From assembly GCF_902497745.1 (NCBI RefSeq), contig NZ_CABVHJ010000020.1:1-64000 (forward strand): a stretch of DNA of 64,000 bases. The letters are read 5' to 3'. Positions 39,032 through 47,119 of the stretch are shown here, one piece after another (within the stretch, counting starts at the first letter, position 1; every line of letters starts with the position of its first letter). The stretch is from Pseudomonas fluorescens (GTDB taxonomy: Bacteria > Pseudomonadota > Gammaproteobacteria > Pseudomonadales > Pseudomonadaceae). The notes below the pieces were generated by a model. That model was not told where the DNA came from. It saw only the letters and a program-made list of their open reading frames with translations, and ran no database searches. The position numbers were made by a program, and so were the translations under genes.

Positions 39032-41412
39032 CTTCCTTGATCACTCCTCAGCAGGAAAAGGCGACGGTACTTGAGCGTCTGATCTTCAACAACCGCCCGG
39101 CAGTGATCCTGATCTGTCTGGTGGTGAGCGTTTTCCTGTTCTGGCAGGCCACGCTGATCCGGCCGTCGACCAGTTTCGAAAAAATGATCCCGCTCAAGCA
39201 TCCGTTCATCGAGAAGATGATGGAGCACCGCAACGATCTGGCGAACCTCGGCAACACCGTGCGCATTTCGGTCGAAGCCACCGACGGCGACATCTTCTCC
39301 AAGGAATACATGGAGACCCTGCGCCAGATCAACGACGAGGTGTTCTACATCTCCGGCGTCGACCGCTCCGGCCTCAAGTCGCTGTGGAGTCCGAGCGTAC
39401 GCTGGACCGAAGTGACCGAAGAGGGTTTCGCCGGTGGTGAAGTGATCCCGCAGAGCTACAACGGCTCGCAGGACAGCCTCGATCTGCTGCGCAACAACGT
39501 GCTCAAGTCCGGTCAGGTCGGGCGTCTGGTGGCCAACGACTTCAAGTCGAGCATCGTCGACATCCCGCTGCTGGAGTCCTACCCGGATCCGGAAGACCAA
39601 GGCAAGCTGCTCGCGCTGGACTACCGCAAGTTCTCCCATGAACTCGAAGACAAGATCCGCAACAAGTTCGAAGCACAGAACCCCAACGTCAAAATCCACA
39701 TCGTCGGTTTCGCCAAGAAGGTCGGCGACCTGATCGACGGTCTGGTGATGGTGGTGCTGTTCTTCGGCATCGCGTTCGTCATCACCCTGATCCTGCTGCT
39801 GTGGTTCACCAACTGCGTGCGCAGCACCATTGCGGTGTTGAGTACGACGCTGGTGGCGGTGGTCTGGCAGCTCGGATTGATGCACTTCTTCGGTTTCGGG
39901 CTCGATCCGTATTCGATGCTGGTGCCGTTCCTGATCTTCGCCATCGGTATTTCCCACGGCGTGCAGAAGATCAACGGTATCGCCCTGCAATCCAGCGAGG
40001 CCGACAACGCCCTGACCGCAGCGCGGCGCACCTTCCGGCAGCTGTTTCTGCCGGGGATGATCGCGATTCTGGCGGATGCGGTGGGTTTCATCACACTGCT
40101 GATCATCGACATCGGTGTGATCCGCGAATTGGCGATCGGCGCCTCCATCGGCGTGGCGGTGATCGTGTTCACCAACCTGATCCTGCTGCCGGTGGCGATT
40201 TCCTATGTCGGCATCAGTAAACGGGCGATCGCCAAGAGCAAGAAGGACGCCAACCGCGAACACCCGTTCTGGCGCCTGCTGTCGAACTTCGCCAATCCGA
40301 AAGTCGCACGCATCTCGGTGCTGCTGGCGCTGATCGCTTTCGGCGGCGGCCTCTGGTACAGCCAGAACCTGAAAATCGGCGACCTCGATCAAGGTGCGCC
40401 GGAGCTGCGTCCGGACTCGCGCTACAACAAGGACAACAACTTCATCATCAGCAATTACTCCACCAGCTCTGACGTATTGGTGGTGATGGTCAAGACCAAG
40501 GCTGAAGGCTGCTCACGCTACGAAGCCATGGCGCCGATCGATCAGTTGATGTGGAAGATGCAGAACACCGAGGGCGTGCAGTCGGCGATCTCACTGGTGA
40601 CCGTGTCCAAGCAAATGATCAAGGGCATGAACGAGGGCAACCTGAAATGGGAAACCCTGTCACGCAACCCGGACGTGCTGAACAACTCGATTGCCCGCGC
40701 CGATGGCTTGTACAACAACAGCTGCTCGCTGGCGCCGGTGCTGGTGTTCCTCAACGATCACAAGGCCGAAACCCTGGATCGTGCGGTGCACGCGGTGCAG
40801 GAATTCGCCAAGGACAACAACAAGGACGGCCTGGAATTCATCCTCGCGGCCGGTAACGCCGGGATCGAAGCGGCCACCAACGAAGTCATCAAACAGGCTG
40901 AGCTGACCATTCTGATTCTGGTGTACATCTGCGTGGCGGTGATGTGCATGATCACCTTCCGCTCGTGGGCGGCGACCCTGTGCATCGTGCTGCCGCTGGT
41001 GCTGACCTCGGTACTCGGCAACGCGCTGATGGCGTTCATGGGCATCGGCGTGAAGGTTGCGACCTTGCCGGTGGTGGCGTTGGGTGTGGGGATTGGTGTC
41101 GACTACGGCATCTATATCTACAGCCGTCTGGAAAGTTTCCTGCGTGCCGGGTTGCCGTTGCAGGAGGCCTATTACCAGACGCTGAAATCCACCGGTAAGG
41201 CCGTGTTGTTTACTGGTCTGTGCCTGGCGATTGGTGTGTGCACGTGGATCTTCTCGGCGATCAAGTTCCAGGCTGACATGGGCCTGATGCTGACCTTTAT
41301 GCTGCTGTGGAACATGTTTGGTGCGCTGTGGCTGCTGCCGGCACTGGCGAAGTTCCTGATCAAGCCGGAGAAACTGGCGGGGCAGAAGGGCAATTCGCTG
41401 TTTGCGCATTGA
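39028..41412 (+). CDS. RND superfamily exporter, MMPL/HAE3 type
   Basis: A 794-residue protein with the duplicated RND plan: TM1 near residues 20-40, a periplasmic loop, then five to six helices at about 230-440, repeated at 620-780. Sterol-sensing-like helices read VPFLIFAIGISHGVQKINGI (first half) and VVALGVGIGVDYGIYIYSRL (second half, with the proton-relay acidic residue). HAE3/MMPL members move lipids or hopanoid-type hydrophobic compounds. It is co-translated with the YCF48 protein. The substrate is unknown. Confidence 0.9.
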   Translation: MTSLITPQQEKATVLERLIFNNRPAVILICLVVSVFLFWQATLIRPSTSFEKMIPLKHPFIEKMMEHRNDLANLGNTVRISVEATDGDIFSKEYMETLRQINDEVFYISGVDRSGLKSLWSPSVRWTEVTEEGFAGGEVIPQSYNGSQDSLDLLRNNVLKSGQVGRLVANDFKSSIVDIPLLESYPDPEDQGKLLALDYRKFSHELEDKIRNKFEAQNPNVKIHIVGFAKKVGDLIDGLVMVVLFFGIAFVITLILLLWFTNCVRSTIAVLSTTLVAVVWQLGLMHFFGFGLDPYSMLVPFLIFAIGISHGVQKINGIALQSSEADNALTAARRTFRQLFLPGMIAILADAVGFITLLIIDIGVIRELAIGASIGVAVIVFTNLILLPVAISYVGISKRAIAKSKKDANREHPFWRLLSNFANPKVARISVLLALIAFGGGLWYSQNLKIGDLDQGAPELRPDSRYNKDNNFIISNYSTSSDVLVVMVKTKAEGCSRYEAMAPIDQLMWKMQNTEGVQSAISLVTVSKQMIKGMNEGNLKWETLSRNPDVLNNSIARADGLYNNSCSLAPVLVFLNDHKAETLDRAVHAVQEFAKDNNKDGLEFILAAGNAGIEAATNEVIKQAELTILILVYICVAVMCMITFRSWAATLCIVLPLVLTSVLGNALMAFMGIGVKVATLPVVALGVGIGVDYGIYIYSRLESFLRAGLPLQEAYYQTLKSTGKAVLFTGLCLAIGVCTWIFSAIKFQADMGLMLTFMLLWNMFGALWLLPALAKFLIKPEKLAGQKGNSLFAH

Positions 41413-41431
41413 TCTGAAAGGCTGAAACGAC

Positions 41432-41463
41432 AAAGCCGCAACCTTAGGGTTGCGGCTTTTTTT
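41432..41463 (+). terminator. Intrinsic terminator of the YCF48-RND operon
   Basis: Stem AAAGCCGCAACC / GGTTGCGGCTTT with loop TTA and a T-run, 20 bp after the RND stop. Confidence 0.92.
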
Positions 41464-41482
41464 GTGGCTGAAGATCAAGAGC

Positions 41483-41788
41483 CCCTCACCCTAACCCTCT
41501 CCCAGAGGGAGAGGGGACTGACCGAGGTGTGCGGCTTGATACATCGACCTGAAATACCGTGTCGATTATGGATTCACAGCAAATCGTTCGACTTGAGATG
41601 TCAGTCGATTATGGATTCACAGCAAATCGTTCGACTTGAGATGTCAGTCGATTATGGATTCACAGCAAATCGTTCGACTGGAGATGTCGAGTCGGTTATG
41701 GATTCACAGCAGATCGTTCAGGTCGGCGTAGATCTTGAATATCCCCCAATCGGTCCCCTCTACCTCTGGGAGAGGGCTAGGGTGAGGG
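41483..41788. repeat. MITE-like element with CCCTCACCCTAACCCTCTCC ends and an internal 43-bp tandem array
   Basis: Termini CCCTCACCCTAACCCTCTCC and GGGAGAGGGCTAGGGTGAGGG. The interior begins like the copy at 26032 (GGGACTGACCG, ACATCGACCTGAAA). From 41561 to about 41723 a 43-bp unit containing TTATGGATTCACAGC and ATCGTTCGACTTGAGATGTC is repeated about 3.7 times. Confidence 0.8.
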
Positions 41789-41804
41789 CAAGCAGTCTCA
41801 AGAT

Positions 41805-42524
41805 TCAGGAAAGCTCAGTGCCGAGCACGACGCTGAGTGCACTACGCGCATCATCCAGCTGCACCAACGTCGCATGCCGAGCCCCCAGGGCATCGCGATT
41901 TTCAATGGCAGTCAAAATCGCCTTATGCCGAGGCAACGCCAATTCATGCAAATTCGGCCGCTGATTCGAATGCTTCAACGCCTCGGCAATCGCCACCGAC
42001 AACATGTTGCACAGGTTCGCCAGCAAATCATTGTGCGTCGCATCGGCAATCCGGCTATGAAAATCCAGATCCGGTTGCAACAACGCTTCCGGTGTCGGCG
42101 CTGCTTCCATGCGCTGGTAAGCCTCACCGATACCGGCGATTTCGGCATCGGTGGCATGTTGAGCGGCGAGGGCGGCGGCGGCCGGTTCGATGATGCTGCG
42201 CACACTGGTCAGCACATTGAAAAATTCATTCTGCGGGCTGCTTTGCATCAGCCAGTGCAGCACGTCCGGGTCGAGCATGTGCCATTCGCGGCGGGCCTTG
42301 ACCACTGTTCCCACACGCGGCTTGGAATACACCAGACCTTTGGCCACCAACACCCGCGTGGCTTCGCGCAACACCGGACGGCTGACCGCGTACTCCTCGC
42401 AGAGCAGGGCTTCGGCGGGCAGTTTGTCGTCGGGCTTGAAGCGTCCGGAGACGATCTGCATGCCCAGTTCCTGGACGATGCGCGAGTGCATGCTTTTGCG
42501 GTCGGAGGGTTTGCGGTAATCCAT
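41805..42524 (-). CDS. GntR/FCD regulator of the pentonate pathway
   Basis: A 239-residue FadR-type protein. The winged helix is at residues 12-75 (LGMQIVSGRFKPDDKLPAEA, YAVSRPVLREATRVLVAKGL). The FCD domain has DLDFHSRIADATHNDLLANL near 150-170 and LPRHKAILTAIENRDALGAR near 196-215, carrying the Asp/His metal ligands. It resembles DgoR-like regulators of sugar-acid use. It lies 186 bp past the stop of the dehydratase gene on the same strand and probably represses the dehydratase/transporter divergent promoters; the inducer would be a 2-keto-3-deoxy sugar acid or aldonate. Confidence 0.88.
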   Translation of the reverse strand: MDYRKPSDRKSMHSRIVQELGMQIVSGRFKPDDKLPAEALLCEEYAVSRPVLREATRVLVAKGLVYSKPRVGTVVKARREWHMLDPDVLHWLMQSSPQNEFFNVLTSVRSIIEPAAAALAAQHATDAEIAGIGEAYQRMEAAPTPEALLQPDLDFHSRIADATHNDLLANLCNMLSVAIAEALKHSNQRPNLHELALPRHKAILTAIENRDALGARHATLVQLDDARSALSVVLGTELS

Positions 42525-42607
42525 GGGGAACGGCGCGATCCTGAGCGATGGAGATGCCGCGCATCATAGCAGGCACCAGACAATCTTGAGGCAGACACAA
42601 AACCAAA

Positions 42608-42700
42608 TGTGGGAGCGAGCCTGCTCGCGAAGGCGGTATATCAGTCAAATAGATGTCGACTGACACTCCCTCTTCGCGAGCAGGCTCGCTCCCACAGGGG
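42608..42700. repeat. Inverted REP pair (GTGGGAGCGAGC type)
   Basis: Arms TGTGGGAGCGAGCCTGCTCG and complement, between the GntR and dehydratase genes. Confidence 0.9.
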
Positions 42701-42710
42701 AATTGCGCTG

Positions 42711-44447
42711 TTAGTGAGAGTGGCGGGGGACTTCAGCGCCTCGGCAGCCGACGAGGAAGTCAAAGTCACAACCCTGATCCGCCTGCAGTACATGGTCGAT
42801 GTACAGCTGACGATAGCCGCCCACCAGCAACTGCTGCGGTGGCTGCAGATCCGCCATGCGCGCCGCCAGTTCGGCGTCCGGAATATCCAGGTGCAAACGC
42901 CCGGTGGCGCAATCCAGCTCGATCCAGTCGCCTTCCTTCACCGTCGCCAAAGGCCCGCCGGCCGCCGCTTCCGGTGCTACGTGCAAAACTACGGTGCCGT
43001 ACGCCGTGCCACTCATCCGCGCATCAGAAATGCGCACCATGTCCGTCACACCCTGCGCGAGCAGTTTGGCCGGCAAGCCCATGTTGCCGACTTCAGCCAT
43101 GCCCGGATAACCCTTCGGCCCGCAGTTTTTCATCACCAGAATCGAATCCTTATCGACATCCAGCTCCGGATCATTGATCCGCGCCTTGTACATGTCGAAG
43201 TTCTCGAACACCACCGCGCGGCCGCGATGCTGCATCAATTCCGGCGTAGCGGCGGAGGGCTTGAGCACCGCACCGAGTGGCGCCAGGTTGCCGCGCAATA
43301 CGCAGATGCCGCCGTCGGCGCGGATAGGATTGTCGAGCGTGCGGATCACCTCGTCTTCGCCATAGATCGGCGCATCCTTGGTGTTCTCGCCGATGGATTT
43401 GCCGTTGACGGTCAGTGCATTCGGATTAGGGATCAGATTGGCCTCACCGAGACGGCGCAGCACCGCTGGCAAACCACCGGCGTAATAGAACTCTTCCATC
43501 AGAAAACGCCCTGATGGTTGCAGGTCAACGATGGTCGGCATGCCGCGCCCGATACGGGTCCAGTCATCCAGATCCAGTTCGACACCGATGCGCCCGGCGA
43601 TGGCTTTCAAGTGAATCACCGCGTTGGTCGAGCCACCGATGGCAGCGTTCACGCGGATAGCGTTTTCAAAGGCTTCTTTGGTCAGAATCTTCGACAGTTT
43701 CAGATCTTCGCGAACCATCTCCACCGCACGCATGCCGGACATGTGCGCCAACACATAACGCCGCGCGTCCACCGCTGGAATTGCTGCGTTGTGCGGCAGC
43801 GAAGTGCCGAGTGCTTCAGCCATGCAGGCCATGGTCGACGCGGTGCCCATGGTGTTGCAGGTGCCCGCCGAGCGCGACATACCGCCCTCGGCTGCAAGGA
43901 AATCGTCAATCGTGATGGTGCCAGCCTTGACCTGTTCGCTGAGCTGCCAGACCACAGTGCCGGAGCCGATGTCCTTGCCCTTGTGCTTGCCGTTCAACAT
44001 CGGCCCGCCGGTGACAACGATGGCCGGCACGTCGCAACTGGCCGCGCCCATCAGCAGCGCCGGGGTGGTTTTGTCGCAGCCGGTCAGCAGCACTACGCCG
44101 TCGATCGGGTTGCCGCGAATCGCTTCTTCGACGTCCATGCTCGCCAGGTTGCGGGTGAGCATGGCGGTCGGGCGCAGGTTCGATTCGCCGTTGGAGAACA
44201 CCGGGAATTCCACCGGGAAGCCACCGGCCTCGATCACCCCGCGTTTAACGTGCTCCGCGATCTGGCGGAAGTGCGCGTTGCACGGGGTCAGTTCCGACCA
44301 GGTGTTGCAGATGCCGATGATCGGCTTGCCGTGGAACTGGTGGTCGGCGATGCCCTGATTCTTCATCCAGCTGCGGTACATGAAGCCGTTCTTGTCGGCC
44401 GTGCCAAACCATTGGGCGGAGCGCAGGGTGGGTTTCTTATCAGACAT
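42711..44447 (-). CDS. IlvD/Edd-family sugar-acid dehydratase (L-arabonate/D-xylonate dehydratase type)
   Basis: A 578-residue Fe-S dehydratase. Cysteines expected for the iron-sulfur cluster are in ICNTWSELTPCN near 46-57, VLLTGCDKTTPALLMG near 118-133 and AGTCNTMGTASTM near 190-202. The family contains dihydroxyacid, 6-phosphogluconate and pentonate dehydratases. Length, the N-terminal RSAQWFGTADKNGFMYRSWM and neighbours point to pentonate dehydration to 2-keto-3-deoxypentonate. AAGAGA lies before the ATG. It is divergent from the MFS transporter gene. Confidence 0.9.
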   Translation of the reverse strand: MSDKKPTLRSAQWFGTADKNGFMYRSWMKNQGIADHQFHGKPIIGICNTWSELTPCNAHFRQIAEHVKRGVIEAGGFPVEFPVFSNGESNLRPTAMLTRNLASMDVEEAIRGNPIDGVVLLTGCDKTTPALLMGAASCDVPAIVVTGGPMLNGKHKGKDIGSGTVVWQLSEQVKAGTITIDDFLAAEGGMSRSAGTCNTMGTASTMACMAEALGTSLPHNAAIPAVDARRYVLAHMSGMRAVEMVREDLKLSKILTKEAFENAIRVNAAIGGSTNAVIHLKAIAGRIGVELDLDDWTRIGRGMPTIVDLQPSGRFLMEEFYYAGGLPAVLRRLGEANLIPNPNALTVNGKSIGENTKDAPIYGEDEVIRTLDNPIRADGGICVLRGNLAPLGAVLKPSAATPELMQHRGRAVVFENFDMYKARINDPELDVDKDSILVMKNCGPKGYPGMAEVGNMGLPAKLLAQGVTDMVRISDARMSGTAYGTVVLHVAPEAAAGGPLATVKEGDWIELDCATGRLHLDIPDAELAARMADLQPPQQLLVGGYRQLYIDHVLQADQGCDFDFLVGCRGAEVPRHSH

Positions 44448-44461
44448 GATCGAATCTCTTA

Positions 44462-44556
44462 TTGTATGACTATAGTGTTCCAGCTACGGCTTAATCTAAG
44501 CGCAAAATCCTCGGTTTGGAAGTGTTGTTGGTGAATTAGTATTACTATATAGTCGT
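44462..44556. promoter_or_regulatory. Candidate operators in the pentonate divergent promoter
   Basis: Two similar AT-rich sites share GTATKACTATA: GTATGACTATAGTG near 44464 and GTATTACTATATAGTC near 44538 (containing the palindrome ACTATATAGT). They lie upstream of the dehydratase and MFS genes respectively. They are plausible GntR/FCD sites, by position only. Confidence 0.45.
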
Positions 44557-44640
44557 TTTCGACGGAGGGATGGCCCTGACGGTTTGCCGTGAGAGGCGTC
44601 CCCCGAGGTTCTATAAAAACAACAATCGGAGACCGATCTC

Positions 44641-45963
44641 ATGAGCCAGGAACTGCGGCTGATACGGCGCATTACGCTGAAACTGATTCCCTTCCTGATC
44701 CTGCTGTACCTGATCGCCTATGTGGATCGCTCCGCCGTCGGCTTCGCCAAGCTGCACATGGGCGCCGACATTGGCATTGGCGATGCGGCTTACGGCCTCG
44801 GTGCCGGGCTGTTCTTCATTGGCTACTTCCTCCTCGAAATCCCCAGCAACCTGATGCTCGAACGCTTCGGCGCACGGCGCTGGTTCGCACGGATCATGAT
44901 CACCTGGGGCGCGATCACCATCGGCATGGCCTTCGTCCAGGGCCCGCACAGTTTCTACGTGATGCGCTTTCTGCTCGGTGCGGCCGAAGCGGGGTTCTTC
45001 CCCGGCGTTCTCTACTACATCACCCAGTGGTTCCCGGTGCGCCATCGCGGCAAGATCCTCGGGCTGTTCATCCTTTCGCAACCGATCGCGATGATGATCA
45101 CTGGCCCGGTGTCCGGTGGTTTGCTTGGCATGGACGGCGTTCTTGGCCTGCATGGCTGGCAGTGGTTGTTCATCGTCATCGGCACTCCGGCGATCCTGCT
45201 GACCTGGCCGGTGCTGCGCTGGTTGCCGGACGGCCCGCAGCAAGTGAAGTGGATGGATCAAGCTGAAAAGGACTGGCTGACCGGTGAGCTGAAAAAGGAT
45301 TTGCAGGAATACGGCCAGACTCGCCACGGTAATCCGCTGCATGCGCTGAAAGACAAGCGCGTGTTGTTGCTGGCGCTGTTCTACCTGCCGGTGACGTTGA
45401 GCATTTATGGTCTCGGTCTATGGTTACCGACGCTGATCAAACAGTTCGGCGGCAGCGATCTGGTCACCGGGTTCGTGTCGTCGGTGCCGTACATCTTCGG
45501 GATCATCGGCTTGCTGATCGTGCCGCGCAGTTCTGACCGCTTGAATGATCGTTACGGGCATCTCGCTGTTCTGTATGTGCTGGGCGCGATTGGCCTGTTC
45601 ATGAGCGCGTGGCTGTCGTTGCCGGTGGCGCAACTGGCGGCGCTGTGTCTGGTGGCGTTTGCGCTGTTTTCCTGCACGGCGGTGTTCTGGACCTTACCGG
45701 GGCGGTTCTTTGCTGGCGCGAGTGCGGCGGCGGGGATTGCCTTGATCAATTCGGTGGGGAATCTGGGCGGGTACATCGGGCCGTTTGTGATTGGGGCGTT
45801 GAAGGAGTACACCGGCAACTTGGCTTCGGGGTTGTACTTCCTCTCGGGGGTGATGGTGTTCGGCTTGATTTTGACGGGCGTGGTTTACCGCGTGCTGGAA
45901 CGTAAACACGTTCTGCCGGTTGACCAATTCGCAGCAAGCGCACGCGGCGCAACCCGCACCTGA
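44641..45963 (+). CDS. MFS transporter, anion:cation symporter (aldonate/sugar-acid) type
   Basis: A 440-residue protein with 12 predicted helices. The early motif FLILLYLIAYVDRSAVGFAK near 16-35 and LIPSNLMLERFGARRW near 74 (MFS motif A region) are typical of the phthalate permease/ACS family with GudP/ExuT/DgoT relatives. GGAG lies nine bases before the ATG. It is divergent from the dehydratase and heads a unit with the AraD1-like and dehydrogenase genes, so it probably imports L-arabonate, D-xylonate or a related acid. Confidence 0.88.
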   Translation: MSQELRLIRRITLKLIPFLILLYLIAYVDRSAVGFAKLHMGADIGIGDAAYGLGAGLFFIGYFLLEIPSNLMLERFGARRWFARIMITWGAITIGMAFVQGPHSFYVMRFLLGAAEAGFFPGVLYYITQWFPVRHRGKILGLFILSQPIAMMITGPVSGGLLGMDGVLGLHGWQWLFIVIGTPAILLTWPVLRWLPDGPQQVKWMDQAEKDWLTGELKKDLQEYGQTRHGNPLHALKDKRVLLLALFYLPVTLSIYGLGLWLPTLIKQFGGSDLVTGFVSSVPYIFGIIGLLIVPRSSDRLNDRYGHLAVLYVLGAIGLFMSAWLSLPVAQLAALCLVAFALFSCTAVFWTLPGRFFAGASAAAGIALINSVGNLGGYIGPFVIGALKEYTGNLASGLYFLSGVMVFGLILTGVVYRVLERKHVLPVDQFAASARGATRT

Positions 45964-45983
45964 ATTCTGGAAGCAATGCAAAT

Positions 45984-46080
45984 CCCTTGTGGGAGCGAGC
46001 TTGCTCGCGAAGAGGCCATCACATTCAACATTGTTGGTGACTGATACACCGCTTTCGCGAGCAAGCTCGCTCCCACAGGG
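45984..46080. repeat. Inverted REP pair (GTGGGAGCGAGC type)
   Basis: Arms CCCTTGTGGGAGCGAGCTTG and complement, between the MFS and AraD1-like genes. Confidence 0.9.
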
Positions 46081-46117
46081 GATCTGCGGTGTTTTTTAGA
46101 GGGAATAGGAGAAAATC

Positions 46118-47110
46118 ATGCATCTGGTTCAATTCGAATTAAGCAACCGCGAACGCCGCGTCGGCGTGGTCGACAACGGTCTGGTGCGCGAAGTCCAGGA
46201 CGCCCGCACCGTGCGCGATCTGGCGCTGGCCGCCATCGAAGCCGGCAACACCCTTGAGCAGCAAGTGCAAACCCTGGGCCTCGGCATCAGCCATGACTAC
46301 GCCGAGTTGCTGTCGCAGTTGCGCATCCTGCCGCCACTCGACCACCCGGACCCGGCGCACATGCTGATCAGCGGCACCGGCCTGACGCATCTGGGCAGCG
46401 CCTCGGCGCGGGACAAAATGCACCAGCAGGCCGGTGACGAAGCGACGATGACCGACACCATGCGCATCTTCAAATGGGGCGTGGAGGGCGGTAAACCGGC
46501 GGCGGGGCAGGCTGGCGTACAACCTGAATGGTTTTACAAAGGCGACGGCAGCATCGTCGTCCGCCCGGGCCAACCGTTCCCGGTGCCACCGTTTGCCGAA
46601 GACGCCGGCGAAGAACCAGAGATGGCTGGCCTTTACATCATCGGCAACGACGGCAAGCCTTATCGCCTGGGCTTTGCGGTCGGCAACGAGTTCTCCGATC
46701 ACATCATGGAACGCAAGAATTACCTGTACCTCGCCCACTCCAAATTGCGCAGTTGCAGCTACGGCCCGGAACTTCGCACCGGTGAACTGCCTCAACATCT
46801 GGCAGGCACCAGTCGCATTCTGCGTGACGGCGAAGTGCTCTGGCAGAACGAATTTCTCAGCGGTGAAGCGAACATGTGCCACAGCCTCGCCAACCTCGAA
46901 TACCACCATTTCAAGTACAGCCAGTTCCTGCGTCCCGGCGACGTGCACATTCATTTCTTCGGCACCGCGACCCTGTCGTTCGCCGATGGCATCCGCACCC
47001 AGCCGGGCGACGTCTTCGAAATCAGCCAGGCCGAATTCGGCGCACCGCTGGTCAATGGCATCGTTCCGGTTCCAGCGGCTTTTGTACCGGACAGCATCGG
47101 CACCCTTTAA
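46118..47110 (+). CDS. AraD1/GguC-family 2-keto-3-deoxypentonate dehydratase (FAH superfamily)
   Basis: A 330-residue protein: MHLVQFELSNRERRVGVVDN at the start, LISGTGLTHLGSASARDKMH near 85-105, AGLYIIGNDGKPYRLGFAVGNEFSDH near 170-195 with the metal-binding Glu/Asp region and LRTGELPQHLAGTS near 220. This is the GguC/AraD1 branch of the fumarylacetoacetate-hydrolase superfamily, which dehydrates 2-keto-3-deoxypentonate to 2,5-dioxopentanoate. AGGAG precedes the ATG. It supplies the aldehyde used by the dehydrogenase nine bases downstream. Confidence 0.9.
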   Translation: MHLVQFELSNRERRVGVVDNGLVREVQDARTVRDLALAAIEAGNTLEQQVQTLGLGISHDYAELLSQLRILPPLDHPDPAHMLISGTGLTHLGSASARDKMHQQAGDEATMTDTMRIFKWGVEGGKPAAGQAGVQPEWFYKGDGSIVVRPGQPFPVPPFAEDAGEEPEMAGLYIIGNDGKPYRLGFAVGNEFSDHIMERKNYLYLAHSKLRSCSYGPELRTGELPQHLAGTSRILRDGEVLWQNEFLSGEANMCHSLANLEYHHFKYSQFLRPGDVHIHFFGTATLSFADGIRTQPGDVFEISQAEFGAPLVNGIVPVPAAFVPDSIGTL

Positions 47111-47119
47111 GGAGATCCC

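Noticed and set aside
41561..41723. 43-bp tandem repeats considered as a CRISPR array
   Set aside because: The units are contiguous with no unique spacers and no cas genes are near; they are an internal expansion of a MITE-like element.
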